From Pseudobutyrivibrio sp. YE44 (GTDB lineage: Bacteria > Bacillota > Clostridia > Lachnospirales > Lachnospiraceae), in the NCBI RefSeq assembly GCF_900104335.1, contig NZ_FMXT01000008.1, forward strand, positions 34,784-98,783: a stretch of 64,000 nucleotides of DNA, written 5' to 3'. Shown here one piece after another: positions 1 through 7,946 of the stretch. Position 1 is the first letter of the stretch, and every line of letters starts with the position of its first letter. Made by a program: the position numbers and the translations under genes. A model generated the notes under the pieces. It was not told the DNA's origin and did no database searches. It saw only the letters and a list, made by a program, of their open reading frames with translations.

Positions 1-1144
1 TACAACTCAGGAGTTATTTCAGGACAGTGCAGCTAGTCTTTATTATGGGCTTAATGCTCTTTCAAATAACTTGATATTTGTAGATAGAAAGAGACTTAAG
101 AATCCAAATGGTCTAATTCTTGGAACGCCTGGAGCGGGCAAATCATTCTCAGCAAAGCGAGAGATTGCTAATGCGTTTCTAGTAACAAACGATGACATTA
201 TCATTTCAGACCCTGAGTCAGAGTATAAAGACTTGGTAGAGCGATTCCATGGACAGGTAATAAAGATTAGTCCGACATCAGATCAGTACATCAATCCTAT
301 GGACATAAATATGAACTATTCTGATGATGACAACCCAGTATCCCTCAAGGCTGATTTTATACTTTCATTATGCGAGCTTATAGTTGGTTCAAAGGAAGGT
401 TTGAAGCCAGTTGAAAAGACTGTAATTGATAGATGTATCAGAAAGGTTTATCAGAGATATTTTGAGGACCCTAGACCTGAGAAAATGCCTATGTTAGAGG
501 ATTTGTACAAGGAACTTTTAGCGCAGCAGGAAAAGGAGGCCGAGCATGTGGCACAGGCTTTGGAAATATATGTTACAGGTTCTCTTAATGTGTTCAACCA
601 CCGCACAAATGTTGAACTCAATAACCGTCTAGTGTGCTATGACATTAAAGACTTAGGCAAGCAGCTTAAGAAGATTGGAATGCTGGTAGTTCAAGATCAG
701 GTGTGGGGAAGAGTAACGGAAAACAGAGCAGTTGGTAAGTCAACTCGTTACTATATGGATGAAATGCATTTGCTACTTAGAGAAGAACAGACAGCAGCTT
801 ACACCGTAGAGATTTGGAAGAGATTCAGAAAATGGGGAGGTATTCCAACTGGTATTACTCAGAACGTAAAGGATCTTTTGGCATCAAAGGAGGTTGAAAA
901 TATATTTGAAAACTCTGATTTCATCTACATGCTTAATCAGGCTGTGGGAGATCGAGCAATACTTGCAAAGCAATTAAACATAAGCCCTCATCAGCTTTCG
1001 TATGTAACACATTCGGGACCTGGTGAAGGGCTTATATTTTTTGGAAATGTAATTTTGCCATTTGTAGACAGATTTCCAACAGATACAGAGCTTTATCGCA
1101 TCATGACAACAAAGCTAGAGGAAGTTGTAGAAAAGAAGGAGTAG
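1..1144 (+). CDS. VirB4-like conjugation ATPase, 5' end cut by window
   Basis: This is the C-terminal ATPase part of a VirB4/TraE-family protein, the cytoplasmic motor of a type IV conjugation system. The frame is open from base 2, so the gene enters from the left; the TTG at 71 is internal. A Walker A motif GTPGAGKS and a Walker B-like run YYMDEMHLL are visible, followed by the family's C-terminal block with GITQNVKDLL. The stop lies three bases before the NlpC/P60 gene, so the two are one operon. Family members usually run to about 750-800 residues, so about half is missing here. Confidence 0.9.
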   Translation, partial: TTQELFQDSAASLYYGLNALSNNLIFVDRKRLKNPNGLILGTPGAGKSFSAKREIANAFLVTNDDIIISDPESEYKDLVERFHGQVIKISPTSDQYINPMDINMNYSDDDNPVSLKADFILSLCELIVGSKEGLKPVEKTVIDRCIRKVYQRYFEDPRPEKMPMLEDLYKELLAQQEKEAEHVAQALEIYVTGSLNVFNHRTNVELNNRLVCYDIKDLGKQLKKIGMLVVQDQVWGRVTENRAVGKSTRYYMDEMHLLLREEQTAAYTVEIWKRFRKWGGIPTGITQNVKDLLASKEVENIFENSDFIYMLNQAVGDRAILAKQLNISPHQLSYVTHSGPGEGLIFFGNVILPFVDRFPTDTELYRIMTTKLEEVVEKKE

Positions 1145-1147
1145 AGA

Positions 1148-2563
1148 ATGAAGGAAAAGCTAAAGGACAGGAGTGCTACAGCTGCAAAGTATGGGCAAAA
1201 GCTTAAAACATTAACTGAAAAGTCCATTGGACAGGGTGAGGAGGAGGGAACAGATAAGGAGGTGGTTGATGAAGCTATTGATATTGCATCAAGCACTAGA
1301 AGTAAGGCTATTCAACGAAAGCGGATTAGACAGGAACAGATAAAGGCAGCCAAGAAGAAGGAAGAGGTAAAGGCAGCTAATAATCGTTTCAGTCCGTCAA
1401 AAAGATTTGTCGATGAAGCTGGAAGTGATGCAGCAGAGAGCATCAAAGAGCGCCTTAAGGAGTTTTTGGAAGACAATCCGAAGATTGCGCTAATTGCCGT
1501 GATTGTCTTAGTTCTGCTGCTATTTATTGGAACAACCTTTACTTCCTGCTCTGGAGTAATGGGAGGTATCACATCGCTTACAGTTGAAAGCTCATACACA
1601 GCAAGCGATAGAAACATCATAGCAGTAGATAATAAATACAAGAAAAAGGAGAAAGCTCTTCAGAAGAAGATAGACACTATTGAGATAACAAAACCAGGAT
1701 ATGATGAGTATCGTTATGATGTGGCAGGAATAGGTCATGATCCATACGAGCTAGCTGCTTTGCTTACAGTGCTTTATGAGGATTACACACAATCTGAAGT
1801 TGCTGAAGCAATAAATACTATTTTCAACCATCAGTATCAGTTCACTACACAGGAGATAACGGAGACCCGTTATAGGACTGAAACTAGGACAGGAACCAGA
1901 GAGGTGACAAACTCGAAAGGAGAAACCAGCACAGAAAGTTATTCCTATACAGTGCTAGTCCCTTATGACTGGCATGTTCTTAAGGTATCTCTTACTAATG
2001 GAGGTATAGAGGCTGCTAGGTCAGCAATGATACGTAGCGATGATTTAAACTCACGCTATTCAATACTTACAGAGATGAAAGGGAATAAGCCTGAAATCTT
2101 TGGAGATAACATTTATGTAGATGAAATGATTACTGACGACTATGAGGATTATGATGTACCTCCAGATGTCTTGAGCGATGAACAGTTTGCAAGGATGCAT
2201 CAGGAAGCAGAGAAGTACCTAGGATATCCGTATGTGTGGGGTGGCTCAAATCCTGAGGAGAGTTTTGATTGTTCAGGGTTTGTATGTTATGTCATTAATC
2301 ATTGTGGTAACGGATGGAACGTAGGAAGAACAACGGCTAATGGATTAAAACAGGCTACTGCAAGAGTAAAACCAGCAAATGTAAAAGCAGGAGATTTGAT
2401 TTTCTTCAAAGGGACGTATGCTACGGGTGGAGCCAGCCATGTAGGTATTGTGGTTGATCCAGAAAATAAAATAATGATTCATTGTGGGTCACCAATATCT
2501 TATGCAAGCTATGACACAAGCTATTGGAGGGCTCATTTTTATTGTTATGGAAGAATCAGATAG
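1148..2563 (+). CDS. Conjugation NlpC/P60 peptidoglycan hydrolase
   Basis: This is a 471-residue membrane-anchored wall hydrolase that probably opens peptidoglycan for the transfer channel, like CwlT/Orf14 of Tn916. The N-terminus is basic and charged, with one membrane segment near residues 113-131. A central extracellular region follows, then a C-terminal NlpC/P60 domain from about 359. The expected catalytic Cys375 (DCSGF), His431 (ASHVG) and a third polar residue near His445 are present. No separate lysozyme domain is obvious in the middle region, which looks like the VirB8/CwlT-type linker. It is tightly coupled to the VirB4 gene upstream. Confidence 0.88.
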   Translation: MKEKLKDRSATAAKYGQKLKTLTEKSIGQGEEEGTDKEVVDEAIDIASSTRSKAIQRKRIRQEQIKAAKKKEEVKAANNRFSPSKRFVDEAGSDAAESIKERLKEFLEDNPKIALIAVIVLVLLLFIGTTFTSCSGVMGGITSLTVESSYTASDRNIIAVDNKYKKKEKALQKKIDTIEITKPGYDEYRYDVAGIGHDPYELAALLTVLYEDYTQSEVAEAINTIFNHQYQFTTQEITETRYRTETRTGTREVTNSKGETSTESYSYTVLVPYDWHVLKVSLTNGGIEAARSAMIRSDDLNSRYSILTEMKGNKPEIFGDNIYVDEMITDDYEDYDVPPDVLSDEQFARMHQEAEKYLGYPYVWGGSNPEESFDCSGFVCYVINHCGNGWNVGRTTANGLKQATARVKPANVKAGDLIFFKGTYATGGASHVGIVVDPENKIMIHCGSPISYASYDTSYWRAHFYCYGRIR

Positions 2564-2571
2564 GAGGAAGA

Positions 2572-2868
2572 ATGTACGAGAGATTGGATAAGCTTCGCGC
2601 AGAAGTGGAGCGAATTAAAAAGAAAATTGAGGATGATAAGGCAAGGCTTAGGGCAGCAGAGCTAAAGCTTAAGAACGCCGAGAACTCTCAGATATTAGCA
2701 GATGTTGGGGCGTTAAATATGTCACCAGAGCAGTTGGCACAGTTCCTTCAGTTGGTGCAGCAGGGGCAGGTTGGTAATGTAGTTGTTGCAAAGCCAGAGA
2801 TAGAGGCAAAGGAAGATGATATCGATGATATAGAGAAAGAGGAGGATGAAGAGAATGAAGATTACTAA
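2572..2868 (+). CDS. DUF4315-family conjugative element protein
   Basis: A 98-residue acidic, coiled-coil protein. The start is ATG 2572, placed just after the GGAGG at 2563-2567; a longer frame from 2524 would run back into the hydrolase gene. Residues 1-40 are a charged heptad-like helix, the middle carries a [10 protein letters not shown] segment, and the tail is almost all Asp and Glu. DUF4315 proteins occupy this same place beside the NlpC/P60 and DUF4366 genes in Tn1549-like elements. Their role is unknown. The assignment rests on length, composition and position. Confidence 0.75.
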   Translation: MYERLDKLRAEVERIKKKIEDDKARLRAAELKLKNAENSQILADVGALNMSPEQLAQFLQLVQQGQVGNVVVAKPEIEAKEDDIDDIEKEEDEENEDY

Positions 2869-3586
2869 AATTGCAGCAGTGGGAACAGCTTTAATGGTTG
2901 GCCTAACCCCAATGACAGCTTTTGCAAAATACGATGAAACGGCTGAGATAGAAGACACAGAGATTATGACAGTTGAGAGTAACACGGACTATAGAGAATC
3001 CAGCAAGGAAAAGCAACCAGAAGATGATGTAGAGGTTGAAGAAGTAGATGAAGAGGATTATGGCTCACTTACTCCTGAAGGCAATATGGAGTTAGTGGAT
3101 GATTATGGCAGCATCGAAGTAGGCGGTAAGCAGTTCATTACTGTTACAACAAAGAGTGGCAATTACTTTTACATAATCATAGATAGAGATGACAGTGGCA
3201 ATGAGACAGTTCACTTTCTCAATCAGGTGGACGAATCAGATCTTCTAGCTCTCATGGACGATGATGAGAAAGAAATATACGAGGAAAGTAAGGAAGCTGA
3301 AGACGAAGAAATCGAAGAGAAAGAAGTTGTCCAAGATGATGAAAATAAGACAGATGAAAATGACGATAATAAGAAATCTGGACATTCTAAGTTGAATGGA
3401 ATAATGTCATTAATTCTTATTGTTACAATCAGTGCTTTAGCAGGTTTCTTCTACTTCAAAAAGTATAAAAAGCAGAAGACAAAAAAGACAGACTTACCTG
3501 ATCCTGATTTGGATTATGTAGAGGACGATTTTGTGGATTCTCTTGTTCAGGAGGATGCAGATGGAGAAGAAGGAGACCAGGAATAG
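2855..3586 (+). CDS. DUF4366-family secreted, membrane-anchored protein
   Basis: A 243-residue surface protein of the transfer region. It has a signal peptide ending near AFA (residue 24), a central domain with the run [18 protein letters not shown], a long Glu/Asp-rich stretch, and one C-terminal membrane helix near residues 182-203 followed by a basic then acidic tail. The ATG at 2855 is preferred over 2846 because AGGAGG (2840-2845) then has normal spacing. It overlaps the DUF4315 gene by 14 bases. DUF4366 proteins are common in Clostridiales mobile elements; their function is not known. Confidence 0.78.
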   Translation: MKITKIAAVGTALMVGLTPMTAFAKYDETAEIEDTEIMTVESNTDYRESSKEKQPEDDVEVEEVDEEDYGSLTPEGNMELVDDYGSIEVGGKQFITVTTKSGNYFYIIIDRDDSGNETVHFLNQVDESDLLALMDDDEKEIYEESKEAEDEEIEEKEVVQDDENKTDENDDNKKSGHSKLNGIMSLILIVTISALAGFFYFKKYKKQKTKKTDLPDPDLDYVEDDFVDSLVQEDADGEEGDQE

Positions 3587-3899
3587 ACAGATTCATTTTC
3601 TAGTGAATGAGTCTGAAGAAGAACTCATCAAAAAGAAAATGCAGGAGGCTGGCATAAATAGCATGGCAGCATATATGAGAAAGATGGCTATTGATGGATA
3701 CACTATAAAGCTTGATTTGACAGATATGAGGGAGGCGGTTCGCCTCCTTCGTATCAATTCGAATAACCTAAATCAATATGCTAGACGTGCAAATGAGACT
3801 GGAAGCATTTATGTGGCGGATATAAAAGAGCTTCAAAAGAGCCAAGAAGAAATATGGCAAATGATGAAGGGGATATTGGGGCGCTTAGTAGAAATCTAA
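3561..3899 (+). CDS. mobC: MobC-like relaxosome accessory protein
   Basis: A 112-residue protein of the MobC/BmgB plasmid mobilisation family, which binds at the transfer origin and helps the relaxase. It shows the family's opening block [13 protein letters not shown], then a short ribbon-helix-like region and the [20 protein letters not shown] stretch typical of these proteins. ATG 3561 is chosen because AGGAGG at 3549-3554 sits six bases upstream; it overlaps the end of the DUF4366 gene. The relaxase gene begins 16 bases after its stop, the usual order for such pairs. Confidence 0.85.
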   Translation: MEKKETRNRQIHFLVNESEEELIKKKMQEAGINSMAAYMRKMAIDGYTIKLDLTDMREAVRLLRINSNNLNQYARRANETGSIYVADIKELQKSQEEIWQMMKGILGRLVEI

Positions 3900-3915
3900 A
3901 AGAGGAGGTGAAGTC

Positions 3916-5079
3916 GTGGCAGCAACGAGAATCATTCCAATGCATATCAACAAGGGAAAGACTATTCAAGCATGTGTAAAGGCTAGATTGGATTATGTAA
4001 AGAATGATGAGAAGACTGAGAATGGCGAATATGTTAGCTCATATGCTTGTGATCCAAAGACTGTTACAGAGGAATTCCTGTTATCGAAGAAGGAATATTA
4101 TAGGCTGACAGGCAGGCATCCACATGGAGATATAATTGCATATCAGTTGAGACAGTCCTTTAAGCCGGGGGAGGTCACAGCTCAAGAGGCTAATCAAATT
4201 GGTTACGAGTTAGCAGAGAAGCTGACAAAGGGAAATCACGCTTTTATCGTTGCTACCCATACAGATAAGGAGCATATCCATAATCATATTGTTTGGAACA
4301 GTACGGATTTAAATTGCTCAAGAAAATATAGGAATTTTCTGGGAAGTTACAGAGTTGTTCAGCGAGTTTCTGATGAGATTTGTATGAATCATGGTCTGTC
4401 AGTTATCAAGCCAAGACCATATAGGGATAGACCAAAATATAAAGGCCATCCTGGAGCACCAGTCAAGAGAAAGTTTGATTTGCTGGTTGATATACAAAAG
4501 AAGCTTAAGGAGGGAAAAGGCGGAGGCTATGAACGTTGGGCTAAGGTTTTCAATGCAAAGCAGATAACTCAGACACTCCTTTTTATGCGTGATAACAATA
4601 TCCGTGATTATGAAACTTTGAGCGAAAAGGCTGATGATGCTTCAAGCAAATTTGATGAGCTAAGTTCTGCTATTAAGGAAAAGGAAGCAAAGCTTCAGCG
4701 AATTGGCGCTATACGTATGAACATTATCAATTATGCTAAGACGAGAGAGACTTATGTGAAATATCGTGAGAGCGGATATAGCAAAAAGTTCTATGAGGCA
4801 AATAGAGAGGAGATTACAGTCCATAAGGCAGCAAAGAAAGCATTTGATGCTATGTCTCCTGAGGAGAAGCCGAATGGAAAACTACCAACGGTTAAACAAC
4901 TAAGCACTGAGTATGCGGAGGCGTTGGCAGAGAAGAAAAAGCTATATGGTGAATATCGTTTGGCTAAGAAAAATATGGCCGATTATGTAAAGGCCAAACG
5001 TAATATTGATGACTTCTTGGCGATGGAGAAGGAGCCAGAAAGAAGTCGAGAAAGAGGTAAGAGGGACGCCGAAAGGTGA
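3916..5079 (+). CDS. MOBP-type relaxase/mobilisation nuclease
   Basis: A 387-residue relaxase that nicks the transfer origin and pilots the strand. The histidine triad is seen in HTDKEHIHNHIVWN, and a Tyr is available in the N-terminal region (RLDYVKNDEKT) as the likely nucleophile. The C-terminal half is a charged helical region. The start is GTG 3916 after AGAGGAGGTGAAG. The preceding MobC-like gene and the SSB gene after it support a DNA-processing module. At 387 residues it is a little shorter than many Tn1549-type relaxases, but no frameshift is evident. Confidence 0.9.
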   Translation: MAATRIIPMHINKGKTIQACVKARLDYVKNDEKTENGEYVSSYACDPKTVTEEFLLSKKEYYRLTGRHPHGDIIAYQLRQSFKPGEVTAQEANQIGYELAEKLTKGNHAFIVATHTDKEHIHNHIVWNSTDLNCSRKYRNFLGSYRVVQRVSDEICMNHGLSVIKPRPYRDRPKYKGHPGAPVKRKFDLLVDIQKKLKEGKGGGYERWAKVFNAKQITQTLLFMRDNNIRDYETLSEKADDASSKFDELSSAIKEKEAKLQRIGAIRMNIINYAKTRETYVKYRESGYSKKFYEANREEITVHKAAKKAFDAMSPEEKPNGKLPTVKQLSTEYAEALAEKKKLYGEYRLAKKNMADYVKAKRNIDDFLAMEKEPERSRERGKRDAER

Positions 5080-5103
5080 TACCGAAGCCAGTGAGTGAAA
5101 CAA

Positions 5104-5190
5104 GCTGTTCTAGGGGGCTGGGGCAGCTTCCCCAGCAAGCATATTGCAAAACCTGTACAGGTTTGCCTTGCTTGCCACTCTCTAGAAGGA
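5104..5190 (+). ncRNA. Candidate structured RNA between relaxase and ssb
   Basis: Nested complementary arms suggest a three-stem fold. TTCTAG (5108-5113) pairs with CTAGAA (5182-5187). GCTGGGG (5117-5123) pairs with CCCCAGC (5130-5136). GCAAGCA (5135-5141) pairs with TGCTTGC (5169-5175) and encloses a nearly perfect hairpin (5146-5166, core ACCTGTACAGGT). The segment is much richer in GC than its neighbours. An open frame (5076-5273) also crosses it but has no ribosome binding site of its own and its coding potential looks incidental. It could be a leader RNA for ssb or part of the transfer origin. Confidence 0.5.
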
Positions 5191-5238
5191 CCCTAAAAGA
5201 GACCCGCGGGACGGGCGTTAATGCAAAGGAGGAGAAGA

Positions 5239-5643
5239 ATGAACAAGGTATTATTGATTGGACGATTGACTAGAGAACCAGAGGTAAGATATGGCGGAGA
5301 GAATAAGGATAAGGCGGTAGCTAGATACACTTTAGCCGTTGAGCGTCGCTTTAAAAAGGACGGAGATGATACTGCAGATTTCATTAATTGCACGGCATTT
5401 GGCAAGGGAGCAGAGTTTGCAGAGAAGTATCTTCATAAAGGAAACAAGATTGCTGTCATAGGGAGAATTCAGACTGGCAGTTATACTAACAAAGATGGAA
5501 TCAAGGTGTACACCACAGATGTGATTGTAGATGAGCACGAGTTTGCTGATAGCAAGGGTGCATCAGGGGGTACACCAGATCCAAATGATGGCGGTATCAA
5601 TCCCGTGGTGGATGGGATTGATGAGGAGTTGCCATTTAACTAG
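5239..5643 (+). CDS. ssb: Single-stranded DNA-binding protein
   Basis: A 134-residue SSB that coats single-stranded DNA during transfer or replication of the element. It opens with MNKVLLIGRLTREPEVRY, carries the OB-fold core with VARYTLAVER and DFINCTAFGKGAE, and ends in the acidic tip EELPFN that recruits partner proteins. ATG 5239 follows AGGAGG at 5228-5233. As an element-borne copy it is probably additional to the chromosomal ssb. A convergent terminator hairpin follows at once. Confidence 0.95.
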   Translation: MNKVLLIGRLTREPEVRYGGENKDKAVARYTLAVERRFKKDGDDTADFINCTAFGKGAEFAEKYLHKGNKIAVIGRIQTGSYTNKDGIKVYTTDVIVDEHEFADSKGASGGTPDPNDGGINPVVDGIDEELPFN

Positions 5644-5648
5644 AAAAT

Positions 5649-5685
5649 GCAGTGGGCTGATTAGATAACCTTTTCAGCCCACTGC
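5649..5685. terminator. Bidirectional terminator between ssb and minus-strand gene
   Basis: GCAGTGGGCTGA (5649-5660) pairs perfectly with TCAGCCCACTGC (5674-5685). It lies between the convergent ssb and the 5688 gene, marking the edge of the transfer module and the start of the cargo. Confidence 0.75.
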
Positions 5686-5687
5686 GT

Positions 5688-6218
5688 TTATTTGTCAGGA
5701 ACAAGTCCCCAAGTCATAGCACGACCGGAGTAATTCCAATATCTTATGTCTTGTTCGATAAATAGCCATTTAATAGTTTTTACGATGTGATCTACAGGTA
5801 ATCCAGTGTTAAATGTAATATCTGAATAATCAGATTCGGGAACATCTTCGCAGTTATATACACGGAATAAAACATCATATAGCCGTGAATACATATGTGT
5901 GTTTTCGAATTTTTTGGCAGCTAAATCATACTTGAAGTCATCATGTTTTGGATAATTACGTTTTCTTTTACCCTCGGAAGCATAGTTTGTATTCTCAACA
6001 CAAACCAAGAAATCAAATCCATTATGTAAATTTGCTGGTCTCTGAAGGTAAACTCTATTTCCATCTTTAAGCTGTTCAACGTAATAGATATATCTGGAAG
6101 CTAAAGACTCTTGACCTTGACCAGGTTCTTCTCTTGATAGATATTCAACTACCCGCATTCTAACTTCGTTTCTTGAACCAGAATTAGAGAAAAAATGAGT
6201 TATTTCATATCTTGACAT
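5688..6218 (-). CDS. Unidentified protein in restriction-modification operon
   Basis: A 176-residue soluble protein that I do not recognise. It is the last gene of a minus-strand operon C-protein, endonuclease, this gene; the stop of the endonuclease is 15 bases upstream and a GGGAGGTG ribosome site precedes the ATG. It has no signal peptide, membrane helix or methyltransferase motif. Aromatic and acidic residues are frequent (NTHMYSRLYDVLFRVYNCED, FNTGLPVDHIVKTIKWLF). Its C-terminal helical block could be a small winged-helix fold. By position it may be a DNA-binding or specificity partner of the nuclease; this is inference from synteny only. Confidence 0.6.
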   Translation of the reverse strand: MSRYEITHFFSNSGSRNEVRMRVVEYLSREEPGQGQESLASRYIYYVEQLKDGNRVYLQRPANLHNGFDFLVCVENTNYASEGKRKRNYPKHDDFKYDLAAKKFENTHMYSRLYDVLFRVYNCEDVPESDYSDITFNTGLPVDHIVKTIKWLFIEQDIRYWNYSGRAMTWGLVPDK

Positions 6219-6233
6219 ATTAACACCTCCCGT

Positions 6234-6755
6234 TTACAAACCAATTGCATCTAATGGAAGATCGTTGAAAAAGAAGTTGCAACCAGAATCTTCGATGTAT
6301 TCTAGGGTGTCATCATACATATCCTGCTTAAACCAGTCATTAAACAAATATATAAAGACAACGTGGATGTCTAATGGGTCAAATAACTTTTGATATTCTC
6401 GTTTCTTAAAATCACAATTTGGAAGCTTTTCATCAACAGAACCCGATGAATTTTGAAATTTCTTCTCGATTATGTAGGCTGTGTTATTAGTAAAGTTGAT
6501 AAAAGCTTCGTCAGGTAGCCATTTTTTTGAATTATAATCTTTGTAATTAATACCGTGGTTATTTAAAAAATGGGAGTACAGAGCATGTTTTGGTACTGAA
6601 ACACCCAAAAGAGCATCATTCAGGAAAACTTCGTGGTTTACTACTTCATATCCAGCAGAAAATAGTAGATCATCAAGATTTGTTGATTGTTCAAAGTGTA
6701 AACCATTAGCATTTGTACGTGCTCCGCCACCATGTGTATTTATTCTTCTTGGCAT
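6234..6755 (-). CDS. Probable type II restriction endonuclease, PD-(D/E)XK
   Basis: A 173-residue protein with a readable nuclease signature: Pro81-Asp82 in LPDEAFINF and Glu97-x-Lys99 in IIEKKFQ, the spacing of a PD-(D/E)XK active site, followed by GSVDEKL, a run seen in restriction enzymes of this fold. It follows an XRE gene of C-protein size and faces a divergent DNA methyltransferase, the layout of controller-type R-M systems. AGGAGG lies about ten bases before the ATG. The recognition site cannot be told from the sequence. A repair or homing nuclease would be the alternative. Confidence 0.7.
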   Translation of the reverse strand: MPRRINTHGGGARTNANGLHFEQSTNLDDLLFSAGYEVVNHEVFLNDALLGVSVPKHALYSHFLNNHGINYKDYNSKKWLPDEAFINFTNNTAYIIEKKFQNSSGSVDEKLPNCDFKKREYQKLFDPLDIHVVFIYLFNDWFKQDMYDDTLEYIEDSGCNFFFNDLPLDAIGL

Positions 6756-6756
6756 A

Positions 6757-6996
6757 TTATTCTTTCCTCCTTACAAAAAATTCAGTAATATCAACATTTA
6801 GCTCGTTTGCGATTTGGTTAAGAACAGAAATGGACAAGCTTTTCTCACAACCGGCAGCTTCGATTTTTGATAAATAGCTGAGACTAATTTTGACATTATC
6901 GGCTAATTGAGCTTGTGTAAGAGAGGCAGATTCACGAAAAAGTTTTATATTATGACCAATTGTGTAATATAAATCTGATTCATTTTCAAAATTCAT
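6757..6996 (-). CDS. XRE-family controller (C protein) of R-M system
   Basis: A 79-residue single-domain helix-turn-helix protein (NIKLFRESASLTQAQLADNV, then SLSYLSKIE). Size and place match C proteins, which time expression of the endonuclease relative to the methyltransferase. The ATG at 6996 is chosen because AGGAG abuts the upstream ATG at 7005 and cannot serve it. The gene is followed directly by the endonuclease. Two identical-arm palindromes lie upstream (7017-7031 and 7063-7077) and are the likely operators. Confidence 0.8.
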   Translation of the reverse strand: MNFENESDLYYTIGHNIKLFRESASLTQAQLADNVKISLSYLSKIEAAGCEKSLSISVLNQIANELNVDITEFFVRRKE

Positions 6997-7016
6997 AGGC
7001 ACCATCTCCTTTGATA

Positions 7017-7077
7017 TTCACTATTTGTGAATTATTATTACATTGATAATTAACAGTTAAAATTCACTTATTGTGAA
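7017..7077. promoter_or_regulatory. Paired operator palindromes between C gene and methyltransferase
   Basis: TTCAC-TATTT-GTGAA (7017-7031) and TTCAC-TTATT-GTGAA (7063-7077) have identical five-base arms and five-base spacers, with starts 46 bases apart. They fill the divergent gap between the C protein and the methyltransferase, which fits C-box operators acting on both transcripts. Confidence 0.75.
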
Positions 7078-7154
7078 AGTGGGTTATAGAAAAATACTAT
7101 TGATAAAAAGAAAAAAGTTATGTAACATGAACGTAAAAGAAAGGAGGGAATAAT

Positions 7155-7880
7155 ATACAAATAGAACCGAGCAGCTTTTGCCCAGAGCAGACAACAATTT
7201 GGTCATTTCCAGACCGTGGCAATTGGGCAACACATTCAGGGGAGTATAGAGGTAACTGGTCACCATATGTACCAAGAAATCTAATTCTAAAATATTCACA
7301 ACAGGGCGATTGGATTTTGGATCAATTTGTTGGTAGTGGAACAACATTAGTTGAGGCAAAACTTCTAAACCGAAATGCTATAGGTGTTGATATAAATCAA
7401 CGAGCTATTTCAATTTCTGAAAAAAATCTTAATTTTCAAGTAGATTCCCATTCTAAAATATTTTTAAAAAATGGAAGTGCATCTGATTTAAGCTTTATGA
7501 AGGATGAGAAAATTGATTTCATTTGCACGCATCCACCTTATGCAAATATTATTCGCTATAGCGAAGGAATAGAAAAAGATATATCTCTTTTAGATGTGAA
7601 TGACTTTTTAGAAGAGATGAAAAATGTTGCAAGAGAATCATATCGTGTACTAAAAAAAACAAAAAAATGCGCAGTTATGATTGGAGACATAAGAAGACAT
7701 GGAAATGTAGTACCGTTAGGATTCAAAATGATGCAATGTTTTATCGAAAGTGGCTTTTCATTAAAAGAAATAATAATAAAAGAGCAACATAATTGTCGTT
7801 CTACAAATAAGTGGAAAAGTATCAGTAAATCATTCCTTCTGCTTGCACACGAATATATCTTTGTTTTCGAAAAAAAGTAA
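7155..7880 (+). CDS. DNA methyltransferase (N4-C or N6-A), apparent ATA start
   Basis: About 241 residues. Motif I FVGSGTT and motif IV HPPY are present, in that order, preceded by WSFPDRGNW and YRGNWSPYVPRNLI, an opening block typical of small N4/N6 methyltransferases. The coding frame clearly runs upstream of the TTG at 7317 to at least 7152, yet it has no ATG, GTG or TTG there. AAAGGAGG (7140-7147) lies seven bases before an ATA at 7155, ideal spacing, so ATA seems to be the start or a mutated ATG. An ATG at 7127 is in another frame and stops at 7151. It is the partner of the divergent C and R genes. Confidence 0.72.
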   Translation: MQIEPSSFCPEQTTIWSFPDRGNWATHSGEYRGNWSPYVPRNLILKYSQQGDWILDQFVGSGTTLVEAKLLNRNAIGVDINQRAISISEKNLNFQVDSHSKIFLKNGSASDLSFMKDEKIDFICTHPPYANIIRYSEGIEKDISLLDVNDFLEEMKNVARESYRVLKKTKKCAVMIGDIRRHGNVVPLGFKMMQCFIESGFSLKEIIIKEQHNCRSTNKWKSISKSFLLLAHEYIFVFEKK

Positions 7881-7946
7881 AATAATGTCCTTTAAAATGT
7901 CCTCCTGTGATATACTGAAAACAGTATTTATATGGGAGGATTTTCT

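Noticed and set aside
5076..5273. Open frame of 65 codons across the relaxase-ssb gap
   Set aside because: It has no ribosome site, overlaps ssb in another frame and runs through strong RNA-like stems; the structure explains the conservation better than a protein.
7084..7359. Minus-strand frame of 91 codons opposite the methyltransferase start
   Set aside because: It overlaps the conserved N-terminus of the methyltransferase and has no ribosome site.
7317..7880. Methyltransferase starting at TTG 7317
   Set aside because: This start would remove WSFPDRGNW and WSPYVPRN, which belong to the enzyme's conserved N-terminus, and TTG 7317 has no ribosome site.
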